Positions 1 through 11,800 of a DNA stretch of 64,000 bases are shown piece after piece. This stretch comes from Paracentrotus lividus. Taxonomy: Eukaryota; Echinodermata; Echinoidea; Camarodonta; Echinidae. A model generated the notes under the pieces. It was not told the origin of the DNA. It made no database searches and was given only the letters and a program-made list of their open reading frames with translations. The position numbers were made by a program, and so were the translations under genes. The number at the start of each line of letters is the position of its first letter. Position 1 is the first letter of the stretch. The DNA lies in assembly GCA_940671915.1 (NCBI GenBank), contig CALNVZ010003434.1:242954-306953 (forward strand), in the 5' to 3' direction.

Positions 1-258
1 TGCAACTTTCAAGAGTTCCAAGAAATCTTTTCTATTGAATAATGAATTTCAGGTAGGAAGCTTTGGCAAATGTTAACCCCTAGTGAATTTTGAGACAGTT
101 TCATTAATGCAAAAAATTTACAGTATATTTTTTATCCAATTTAATAATTTTGTATTTACTGTTTCCTTCAACATCCATGTCAATCCAGGTCGTTTCATGT
201 GGTTAATACATAATTTTATTTAACACATGACGCTGCAAGCTTATTTTATGATACTTAC

Positions 259-3200
259 TTTTCTGAAGAGGTTTTCTGCCTTTTTGATGTCAAACTTCTT
301 AGCTGTAAAAGAGTAAAATTAAAAAGTGAAATAATGATAATGGTTGCTACAATGCAATGTATCTATATAATAAATAATGAGTTCTACGCAATGGTGGTAT
401 ATCAGGAAACGGCTTAGACAAGATGTGAACTTATGAGAGTGAAAGACTCGAGATATATGTGCAAAAGTGTATCGCTAAATCATTTTGTTATAGTTTAATA
501 AAACTCATATTGATTTATGGTTTTGATGAACCGTATCTGACCTATGACATACGAATCACGTCCAATGCAAATTTAGTACACTAACCTAAACAGACTTGAC
601 ACTAATACAAAATAGGTGCATAGTAATATGAGCCTGAAATTTTATCTGCTATTATCAAAAAAATGTACAATTGATTAAATTCCTCTTTTTGTTTTCCACG
701 ACTCAGTGAGGCATATATGTGCACCCAGACATGGCAAATTTAAAATGGGGTTCATGTACAGTTTTAAACAAATTAAATCCACACCCACAGAATTATGCAC
801 CCAAACTTTCAGAATCGGTCTGTATATAGGCTATATAACTGTTACAAGTGAATTTCATCATATAATTAAACTTCTAATAAACTCACAATTCAAAAACCAT
901 ACAAGTTAATGCTTATAATATTACATCAAACAAATATTTCCTAACTCAACTTATAATAAACATTAAACACAACATCCATCATCAATATCATACTCTTCCT
1001 CAACTTCATTAACAAAAATCATTGCAGGCAATTTTAGAAATTATATAATCATACTCTTTCTAAACTCATCTACATGTATCCTATACACTCTAAATGTGGA
1101 AGAGTGAAAAACCACTCTAAAAGAGCTAAAGCTCACTCTTTCAAAGAGCCGTATAAATGACCAATCTTTTAGAGTGAATCTCACTCTTAAGAAAGAGCGG
1201 CATAATTCACCCGATGAAAGAGTGAGATTCACTCTAAAAGATTGGTCACTCATACGGCTCTTTGAAAGACTGAGCTTTAGCTCTTTTAGAGTGGTTTGTC
1301 ACTCTTCCATATAGGAGTGGCTGGAGGAGCGGAATTTTTCGGAGGAAATAATCAACATTTTAAAAGGTGAGGAAATGCTAGATGCCAAGTCAACTCCTGT
1401 GACGTGAAATATGCTTAAATTTGATTACTCGTGCATGTCTAGACTCTAGTCTATCACTCTAACTGTTACATCTCCAGCGGCCTAGCCCAGGCACGGGACG
1501 CTGGTAGGTAGAGGCCAGCCACACCGGCCGAGCGCGGCTGGACTCTACAAGCGAAGAGTGCCCTGGGCTACCAGCGGGCTTGCTTTCACCTGTACCGTAT
1601 ACCGTAAAAATTAACAGCTAAACACACCTCTCAAGGTCAAATTTAAGCATCTTTCACGTCGCAGGAGTTTACTTGACATCTAGCATTTCCTCACCTTTTA
1701 AAATGTTGATTATTTCCTCCGAAAAATTCCGCTCCTGCAGCTGTGGTTATCCACCGGCCATGTTGAAATATGGTTGTTACGGCAAAAATTTCAGCATGCA
1801 TTGCGCAAGCGCACAGCGCGAAAATAGCCGTTCCTGATTGGTCAAAATTTAGCTCTTTGAAAGAGCGGCGTTTTCGACTCACTCCTTCGAGAGCGGGCGT
1901 CCGTCTGATACCGGAGTGAGTTGTGGAAACTTTTTTTTTCACTCTTAAAGAGCTAAAATACACTCGATTAGAGTGAAATGAATGTAGCTCGAAATTTCGA
2001 GCGATTTTTCACTCTTTAACATTAAGAGTGTACCAGGCACTTTTAAAAATAATGATCATACTCTTATACTGGATTTAACTTTCACCATACCAGGTAATGT
2101 TAATAAATAATAATAATCCTCTTTGTGAAAGCACCAATTAAAAACCATACCAGGTAATGTTATATAATCACTCTCTTTCTGAACTCCCCACTTTAATACT
2201 ATAGCAGGCATTATCATTCTATTTCTGAACTCGGCTCTCAAAAACCATAAGAGGCAAAGCTAATAATCATACTCTTTCTCAAACCATTTCTCAAAAACCA
2301 TACCAAGCAATGTTAATTTGACAATCATTTAATCCTTTTCACATTCTCTTTCTCATTCAAACAAACATTTAAATTCTCTTTGTGAACTAAAAGTTAAAAA
2401 CAAACATATCAGGTAATGTTAATAATTATATTAACATCCTCTTTCTAAACTCACCTTTCAAAACCATATTAACCAATATCAATAATCATAATCTTTCTGA
2501 ACATATACCTATCAAAACTGTTGCAGGCAATATCAAGTAAGTATTATTTCTAAACTCAGTTAAAACCCATACCAGGCAATGGCAAAAGTTATATCATCAT
2601 GCACTTTCTAACACATAATTCTCTTTCTCGTTATATAATCATACTCATTCTTAACTTAAAAGAAAAAACAGTCCAGGCAAAGTTAATGATTATATCATCA
2701 TACTCTTTCTAACACATAATTCTCTTTCTTGTTATATAATCATACTCTTTCTCACACATATTTTTTTTATTAGTACATTAATTTCTTTCTGAACTCACCT
2801 CTCAAAAATCGCCGCAGGCAATAATCATCATGATAATCAGGCTGAAGACAATCTGAAACTCGCTCTTTGAACTAGTAAGTTACAAAATAAAGAAGAAAAA
2901 TAACTATGTCAAGAAAAGTACTAAGAGACAAGTTAGATTTGAGGGGGAAAAAAGCAAGTTGTGTGGTCAAGTTACATACAAAAACAATTGCCAAGCTTTA
3001 AAAAAAAAAGAAAAGGCAAATTACAAATAAAAATATCCATAAGTAGATTCAAAACAAGACCAGTTACAAGAAAATGGTATCCAACACCTAAATATCCTTT
3101 TATTCTTTACCAGGAAATATATTTATAAATGAACCTATTCATATTTAATAATAGGCCCACCACACACCATTCAAGAAATTAGGAGAACTCAAGACTTATA

Positions 3201-4127
3201 TACAATGCCAAATTGGACAATACACACGGAGGGTCAAGAACACATTCAATATAAAGAATTTGGCCAAGTCCCTTCAAGCTTTTTTCTTTCCATAATTTTT
3301 GTTCTGGTCTAAACATATGCCTCTTTTTTTTATAATAATATATAATATACATTGACCACAGCCAGAGAGAGATTTGGTTTTAACAAGCAATTCTATCTCA
3401 ATTCCAAACCTAAATGGAACATATATTAGATATGTGACATTGGGGAGGTCAACCGAAGACTACCAAAGATTTACTAGTAAAATTACTAGGTTTATATTAG
3501 CCTACAATTGGATTTACATCTGAAATCATGAATGCTTAATTTGGTAATAATGTAAATAAAAGTAAATGTTCCATTGTTTCAGTCTAATATTGAAGAGAGG
3601 AGTCTATTCTCAATAAAAGGGTATCCCAAAAAAAATAAACAAATAAATAATATTTTAAAAAAGAAAAAAAAAATGAATAAAAATAGATACAGGATATAGT
3701 TTGCATGCATAGGCCTACATACCATTTGAGGTAACTCTCATTACCATATTATACATAAGTCATAACATAGGGCCTATATCTCTTTTTTTTTTCTCTCTCT
3801 CTCTCTCCTGCACTGCAACCCTTAGTCCAATAGCCCCCTAAATATTTAATTCTGATTAGAAAACTTTTGATAAACTCAATAAGGATGAATATGTTTAAAA
3901 TAAGATATAGGGAGTGTGGTCGAGCCTTTTTAAACCCCATTCAAAACGTGTACACAATGATCCTTGGCAATATATGCCCCACCCACTTCTCTCAGCTGAT
4001 CATTATAAATTTAGACATGATCACGGCACAAACTTTATAACACAATTGAAACTCAAATCATATTTACCTTCAAAAATGTGTCATATTGCTTGGATGATAT
4101 TCCAAGTTTTTCAGCTTCTGTGGCCAT
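259..4127 (-). CDS. SEC14-like protein, N-terminal exons 1-3 (partial, continues beyond window start)
   Basis: Three exons join in frame on the minus strand. Exon 1 (4127-4068) reads MATEAEKLGISSKQYDTFLK. Exon 2 (2871-2799) contains FKERVSDCLQPDYHDDY and ends RRFLR. Exon 3 (302-259) contains KKFDIKKAENLFRK. All junctions have AG acceptors and GT donors with matching phases (0, 1, 0). This is the CRAL-TRIO N-terminal helical region of the SEC14L/TAP family, whose members bind and exchange hydrophobic ligands such as tocopherol, squalene or phosphoinositides. The CRAL-TRIO and GOLD parts must lie left of the window. The exon layout matches the plus-strand neighbour exactly (60-nt exon 1, phase-1 end of exon 2, 44-nt exon 3), so the two are paralogues. 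Intron 2 is filled by an exon-derived satellite and a foldback element. The exact SEC14L subtype cannot be told from 60 residues. Confidence 0.82.
880..2798 (-). repeat. Degenerate satellite derived from exon 2 splice-donor junction
   Basis: About twelve diverged monomers of roughly 55-60 bp occupy 880-1085 and 2033-2798, interrupted by a foldback element. On the plus strand the monomer core reads ctttctgaactcacc, then a ctcaaaaacc block, then ataccaggcaatgt and aataatcat. The true exon 2 end of the minus-strand SEC14L gene (2799-2850) has the same order: gaactcacc (the GGTGAGTTC donor on the gene strand), ctcaaaaatc, gccgcaggcaat, aatcatcat. The array begins directly downstream of the exon 2 donor in the direction of transcription. 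I infer repeated duplication of a segment holding about 45 nt of exon and 15-20 nt of intron, followed by long decay. Most monomers no longer have a good donor. Confidence 0.65.
1086..2030. mobile_element. Foldback DNA element, TA target site, inside the satellite
   Basis: Outer inverted ends match: left cactctaaatgtggaagag at 1086, right ending attaagagtg at 2030, both flanked by TA. Nested inverted repeats fill it: 1097-1310 is a long palindrome of agagtgaa-type motifs, and 1320-1435 is inverted again at about 1630-1735. A GC-rich core lies at 1480-1580. Removing the element and one TA rejoins a satellite monomer (...tatcc-ta-ccaggca), which supports the boundaries. No transposase frame is present, so it is non-autonomous, with a TA target preference like Tc1/mariner elements. 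The family name is unknown to me. Confidence 0.7.
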
Positions 4128-4736
4128 TTTTATTTGATGAGGTTAGTAATATGCTCCTCCAGCTGAAAAAGTGCACGGCATCAGCATCAGATCTCAGACG
4201 TGTCTCGAAATGGGATGACCTAGTAATGCCTGATGATATAACTTTAATGTGGGCATCTGTTATGTAATACCATCGGTGAGAAGAATGGAGCTTATGCGTG
4301 AATATAAAAGAAAGGATCAAGGACTTTCCTCTTTTTCACAAAGGTGTCCCGCTTGCTTGGTTTAAGCTTCCCTTCTCCTCCAGCGCTTCGCCTTTGCTCA
4401 ATGGGTTCTAGCTCAGGACTGTCGCACGGTTATGAGATGCACGGATTGGTAGTTCAGTGGTTTGGTTTCACAGTATATACTACGTACATATTTTTTATAC
4501 ATGCACTTGTTTACAGAAACGAGCTCGCCTGGAGGCTAATAGAGTGAAGTCCAGTCGTTTTGTGGACAACACTCGACCATAAATTACTAAAAATTAGTGA
4601 AAGCGAAGGGTGATCTACTCTACCATATTTTCATTACAAAAAGATGCAACTATTACTGCACTATACTCTCGGAGAAAGTGTCTCCAACAAATGAGTAATT
4701 TTCTGATTACTGCAGACTTTTGAACTTTTAAGAATT
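4128..4736. promoter_or_regulatory. Shared upstream region of the divergent SEC14L pair
   Basis: These 609 bases separate the start codons of two head-to-head SEC14-like genes and must hold the 5' UTRs and promoters of both. A tgattactgcag acceptor-like site at about 4706-4715, 20-odd bases before the plus-strand ATG, suggests the plus gene has an upstream untranslated exon. I see no convincing TATA box. A bidirectional promoter is inferred from the arrangement only. Confidence 0.5.
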
Positions 4737-7700
4737 ATGGAAGCAGGAGAGGTAGACCCCACGTTGTCATCAAAACAACGGGAGCATCTGACCAAGGTAT
4801 GATTTCTGCAGCTTTTCTCTTTTTAAGGTTGGACTCGAGCGAGCCGTCTCGGACTTCGCATCCCATGGCGATCATATTCGCACCCTCCCGTTGTGGGTGC
4901 CCGGGCGCGGCCGGGTCGGGCCCCGCGCCCACACCATACACTGTGTGACAGCACTGAGAGCAGATGGGGAGATCCAACTCAACTTTCATTTCCAAATCCA
5001 AGTAAAGCCAAGGGCAAGGCAATGTCTTGTTACTACTACTTTAGATAATTATACTACCAGAATAAATTTACATGTAAAGACAAAAATAAGCATCTTCAAT
5101 TTGCATTTCCTTTAATTATTTAGACCCTGTTATAATATTATATTGTTTTTCATAATAAAAGTATTAGGACTATAGACTAATGACCTTGACTTGCACTTAA
5201 CTAGTTTGGTATTGGCATTGGTAATAATGATAAACATACCTGCTTAAGCACAAGACATATCACATGCATTGAGACATCAATTTAAATTTTGGAAATTAAC
5301 CGCTGAAACACATTTAGGATCTACAATGTGAGCTAAATAAATACATTGCAAGTTTAAATCACTTTCAATGTTACTGTACATGTACATGTCCCTTTGAGAA
5401 ATCATTAGAACATAATTCTCTGTATAATTATATTTGTAGTTTCGTGAGAAGTTATCAGATGTTCTACAACCGCACCATAATGATTATTGGCTACTCCGGT
5501 TCCTAAAAGGTAGGTAACTAACAGATTTATTTTATGTATTTAGACAGTAAAAAATAAGGGTAGGCCTAGGTTGAAATAAACAAGTTTTTAAAAAACCTAG
5601 ATCTAAATAAAATAATTGAATTCAGCTGTAAAGAGTTGCAATACAGTCAGTATGCAAACATATCATATGATAGACTGATAGTTGAAAATAATTTTTTTTT
5701 TTTAGACAGTTTCTTGTTGTCTTGTTAAGATGCAAAGTTACAAATGATTGGCAAACACAAATAAATAGTAATAATAGGAATAACAAGACCAATGAAAAAG
5801 CAGTATCATTTTGGTTAAAAAAGTATGGAAGTTAAAACGTATATTTACAAACTTATAAAAACATTGTATGTTGTGTACTTCATACTAGTAGGCTACTGTG
5901 TGTTCCATCCTGACAAATGCAGTTTAATAGCTAAACTCAGAAAGATTACAAGTCAAATTTCCATAATTCTAAAGAAATATAAATTGCTTAAAGTTAGTTT
6001 TAAGAAAACAACTTACTTGATCTTTTAAGGAAATCAGTTTGCATGAAACTTCCATTCAAATATCAAACATTCAATAACATAACAAAGTGAAAAGCATTTA
6101 TGTTTCCATAGTTCGTAAACTTGTGTAAACAATGTGAAAAGCATATTTTTATGTCCCATAGTTTGTAAACTTGTGTATTTACTCAGCAATGTAGCAATAT
6201 TGAAAAAAATTAATTTCAATAATTGTTGTTTGTTTTTTCTTTACGGCTGGTCAGTAAAATCTAAAGAGCTACTTACTTCACAATTATGCATTCATGCTAC
6301 TGTTTTTTTTTTTGTTTGTTTGTTTGTTTGTTTGTTGTTTTTTTTTCTCAATACAGCCAGAAACTCAACCTGAGAAATCTGAGAGCATGTTTAGAAAGGT
6401 GAGCATAATAGTAATTTTAGTAAACAATACATTGTGTATAAGATTTAGCATATATAGCAATGTCACATTGTGTTTCATCTCTATGCACTTTGATATAATG
6501 ACCCTCATTGAAGTGAAAGAAAGTTATTTCTAAATATATTGCATGTGGTACTGCTTTGCTTGCTTGCATTGGTCATTTATTGCCAAGTTTGAAATAAAAA
6601 ATGGATGAATTGTTTCTGATATCTCTCTCACCCGGTAAATATGCCAATTTTGTTGTTTAATTGCTCCATGTGAGTAGTCCAACCCGCACTGTATATAAAC
6701 AAATGAGTAGGAGTTGTAAAGCTGATGTTCCTGATCACTGCCCATCAATTTATTTGATTTTTTTCCAAACAGGATCTTTTGTGGAGAGAAAGAATAGGGT
6801 CAGCCAAATATTGGATAGTACAAAGAGCCAGAGGTAAAAAAATATGGATTTATATATAAATTTCAAATCTGTTCTGGAAAACAAAAAGATGCATATCGCC
6901 CAGAATGCTAAGTAGTACCGTGTGTCTCAAAAAAACGAACACTTTGAAATGGTTGCCAAATGAGCTATATAATTTTATGGAAAAATGTCGATATTAGGAA
7001 GCTAAAGACCAACCTTTCATATGAATGAAAATTGAAAAAAAAATGCTTCGATGAACAGTGTTCACTTTAAGTTAGAGGTATGAAAATGCGCCTGCGCAGG
7101 ATTTTCCTTCCAATTTTGGACAGGTAATTACTTGTAGCTTACAAAATAAGGTCGATATGAGATATTCATATCGATGGATCAAAGGATATTGAATACCCTG
7201 AATACCATCCTTTTCTGTGTTATTCATCAATCCCGAAACACCACCAACCCACCCCCCCCCCCACACGCACACTTCCACTCCCATCTTATTGCATCATGAT
7301 CTGGTAGATGAACGGGATTAAGAAGAATGTGAATTGGCTAAATGAAATATTCCAAATCATAATTGACATTACGCAACCCACTGTCCTCCCCCCTACCCAC
7401 AACACACACACACAACCTTTTCCATCCCTCACCTACTCCTTGCTTTTTTAATCAGTTTTCTTCCGAAAGTTTGGTGATCATTTTTCCAATTAATAATCAA
7501 ATTATTAACACAGCCACTCATTTGATTCATTGAAATCAATCGATAAATCACTGAAACATCAAATCCATCAAGCAATTGCTCAAACCAATTATCACACGCA
7601 CACAAACCACACACACACGCGCGAACACACACACACACATATAACGCGCACACACATACACACACAATGCACGCACACACACACACATCAGGGCAGACCA

Positions 7701-8835
7701 TGACAAAAACAAGTTAAATCTTTTAAAAGATTCTACCAGATCAATGAACAATAAGAATGGAAGGGAAGTTGCGTGTGTGGGGGGGGGCGGGGGTTCGGGA
7801 TTGTGAATAACACAGAAAAAGGAATGGTATTCAGGTATCAAAAATATCCTTTTGATTCAAAATATCATTTTGATCCATCGATCATGTCGACCTTATTTTT
7901 GTAAGCTACAAGTAATTTACCTGTCCAAAATGAAGGAAAAATCCTGCGCAGGCGCATTTCATACCTCTAACTTAATGAACACTTGTCATCGAAGCATGAT
8001 TTTTTTTTCAGATTTTTCATATCATATGAAAGTGGTCCTTTAGCTTTCCATACATATCAACATTTTTTCATAAAATTTTATATGCTCAATTTGGCAACCA
8101 TTTCAAAAGTGTTACGTTTTTTTAGACACACGGTATTAATATTTATTAATGGAAATTGAGGAGAATACTGAGTTTTCTATAAAACACTGAAGTTTGTGTG
8201 TTGTCCTATACCATTTGATTATGAATAGAATGTTGATTTTTAGCCTTTAAATTACTGAAATGTTCAAGTTCAGGTTTGAATCTCTAATCAACCTGATTCC
8301 CAGTGCTGTTATTACATTGCCATTTCATTTGTTTGTTATTAATTGTTGTCATCCTTTCAAGCAAAATAATGAGTTCTTAACTTTAGAATTTGCCTTATTA
8401 ACTGGCATAATTGTTATAATTGTAGGACTGTATTAGATTTGTATTTTCTTTCATCATTATTTAATATCTCCATTCAATTCATTTTAATATTATGCCTTCT
8501 GAGAAAATATGTTATGTTTTCTCAGTGCAACAAATTAATAAGCTTCAATCAGTTATATTTTATGTATATGTTATCTTAAATAAAGATGAACTTAGCTCTT
8601 TACTATATTTTTGTTTCAATTTCAATGTGTTTCATTCTCTCTTAATTGTGCCATATTCATACTACTTTTGTATTTCATTGTATTGCATAGAAATAAGGAA
8701 GATTTAATTTCCTATGATTTGATCTTTATAATGTAAATGTATAATATGTTCTGCATTTTCAAATTTGTCCGTCCATGATATTCTTTATTTCATTCCCTCC
8801 CTTTTCTGTTATTCTCTTTGTCATTAAATCTCTCT

Positions 8836-8877
<42 letters not shown>

Positions 8878-11800
8878 TTGTCTTTCAATGTCTTTCTCCG
8901 TCTCCAGGTTTTACAAAATTACAAGTCTGGAGGAAAACTAGGGTATGCAAAAGATGGTCGGCCAGTTTTTCTGGACCCTACAGGAAATGTTGACTTCAAA
9001 GGTTAGCTTTAAATACTCTTTTATTTGTAATACTCATGTGTATTAGACATGTTGTGGTCCAGTGGATGAAGTGTCAGAAGCCTTGAAAAAAGGTAAAGAA
9101 TTGGAATCGGGATTGATTAGAATTACTGCCATGCCTTGAACGTCCTGAGGCAAGGCATCTCTATTCCCAGGTGTTGAATGGGTACCTTGCAACCCCACTT
9201 AACATGAGGACAGGCTGGAATGCTACTCAGGGGGTGGAGAGTGTGCACACAATGTATGTGAGGCACCACTGAATCTGATGAATGGGTTAATAAGATATTG
9301 GATAAAACTTAACATGCTCGTAGACTAGAGCTACGCCCACTTTGTGTCTGTAACTGCCCTCAAATATCACTGACCTAGCTGGAATACACTGTAAGTTATT
9401 GTTTTAAAAACTGGCCTTATTACAGCTACAGTAGTATTACAATATAGAACTGTCAGTGACCTCATGATCACCTGACCATCATGGCCTGACATACAAACTG
9501 AATTTGACTGTGTCTCTAGTGCATTTACCTTTTAATAGACAAATGAAACTTAAAGGAAACCAATACCCAAGGAAATAATCACTTTTATAGGAAAGAGCAT
9601 AATGAGAGGAACAATTTATAAAGATTCATCAAAATTGGTGATAAAATGAGAGTTACAGAAGTTTGAAAAGTTTCGTCGTGTGATCTATGGGGATCCTCAA
9701 ATTAGCAACATGGCCTTCAAAAAAGCTGATTTTATGGACAACTCTCCATTGGTTTTGTACCCAAATTTTCAGATTTTCCCCATTTTCTTTCAAAATATAT
9801 CTTACCTCCTTCTGAGCTCAACATATAGTGGGCGAAATATATTTTCCCATGACACATTTTGAGCTCAGAAATAAATAAGTCGTATTTTGAAAGAAAATAG
9901 AGAAAATCTGAAAATTTGTGTACAAAACAAATGGAGAGTTGTCCATAAAATCGGTCATTTTGAAGCAGATGTTGCCAATTTAAGGATCCCCATAGAAGAT
10001 ACAATGAGACTTTTCAAACTTCCTTAACTCTTTTATTTTATAACCGATTTTGAAGATTTTTTTTTTAATTGCTTCTCTCACTGTGCTCTTTCATATAAAA
10101 GGAATTATTTCCTTGGGTATTGGTCCCCTTTAAAGCTAAATTGTGGAAGAAAATGTCTCACAGTGATGGGAAAGGTTGATAACCATGCACCTGAGAATTG
10201 TTTTTTTTTCTGTGAGGTTTTAGAATCAAGAAAAGATAAGGAATTTACAAAATTCTTCAGAGAGTATTTATACTATAAAATTCTTCCTGAATACCTTGAA
10301 AATAATTTGAAAGCTCAAAATTATTTTGTTCACCAATGGTTCACCTTTCCCACTACACTAGATTCTCTTAAAGTATGTTCACTGAGCTACCTACATATTT
10401 ATGTACATATGTACAAAATGTTCTTTTATTATTATAAAATGTGCCCACTTTTGAATTCTTGTCAAGTGAGTTCTGCTACCTTTAAATGAACTACAAATTA
10501 GCCGTCACTTTTAATTAAACTTATATGACTAAACCAGGATGTGGGAAATTATGAATAGTATTAATAGTTGCTTTTATTGGCAAGAAGCTGCAATATATAT
10601 TTTCTTTTCTCACCAGGGTTCACAGATAAAAATTAAACTTTCAGACATTCTTGTTACATATTAAAGGGGGAAGTCCACCCTGCAGTTAAGATTTCAATGA
10701 AAGAATAAAGTCTGTCGAAGGATAACAAAGGACTATGAATTGTGTAAGTTTTATTATTTTTTTTTAGCTGCTCTCCCATTGTGTATTGTGAATAGTGAAA
10801 GACGTTTTAAAAAATGGTAGATCTAGTTGCTGCTTCCCTGTTTGGTGTTCAACAAGAGGGGGATAGAGCAACATCCTTCTGGCGCTGCTCAGCGGCTGCC
10901 GGGCCCACGAGAAAAGGGGCAAAACAAATATCCAGCCATCTTTGTTTCGTACAATAAATTTGGAGCATTGGAGTATTTTGATTAAGGAATAAAATATGTC
11001 ATAGATATTTGTGTTACATGCAAAAAATGTGCTCTGAGAATATCATTTTGAGTAAATAAAATTTTTACAATATTTACAATTATTATTTTATTCAACTTCT
11101 TTAACCCTGTTTTCCGACTTTTTGTTTTTTATTGTTTTTTCTATGGAAATCCTCGATGACACTATTTCAATCATAAACAACCTTAAATCAATTGATTTTA
11201 ATCATTAAAAGAGAAAATAATGATACATTTATGAATTTTTGCTAAAAACACAATTTGCATTGGATTTGTACACAAAATCACGTATTTGAACAACTTTGGG
11301 TCTGACGCACGGTTACAAAATGTTACGTAATTTCGGAACTGTGTACCCGGGCATCACAAATTTGGTCTCAAAAGTTGCGCGAGACTTGAAATAAAAATGT
11401 CACAGAGTCTCGGCAAATTTTTTTTCCGCTTTGCGAAGTTATCGCGAAAAATGTCGAGGGGGGGCTGAATGAGCCCCCCCCCCCCAGTCTTTTTAGGGTT
11501 AATGTTCATGGTAATATGTTATTGTGCTTTACACTCTTTTAATTTGATTATGGAGATTGCTCTCTAAATGATGTACATGCACTCGAATGGAAACAAACTG
11601 TTCTACAAGATTTGTTCTTATTTCTTGAAGATTGTGTCACTGGATTATGCCAGCTTCAAAACATTCACTTCATTCTATTTTTACCGGTACCTTGTTTGTT
11701 TGTTTTTTCAGGCTTACTTCACTCTGTCACAGTTTCTGATGCAACAAAGCTGTACATCAGGACACTGGAGTCATTACAAAATGATGTCATCTCACAAACT

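Noticed and set aside
7429-7841. Cys/Val-rich antisense frames
   Set aside because: They translate the (CA)n repeat inside the mariner-like element.
10163-10489. 108-codon plus-strand frame
   Set aside because: No recognisable homology, no matching splice neighbours, AT-rich composition; chance frame within an intron next to a MITE.
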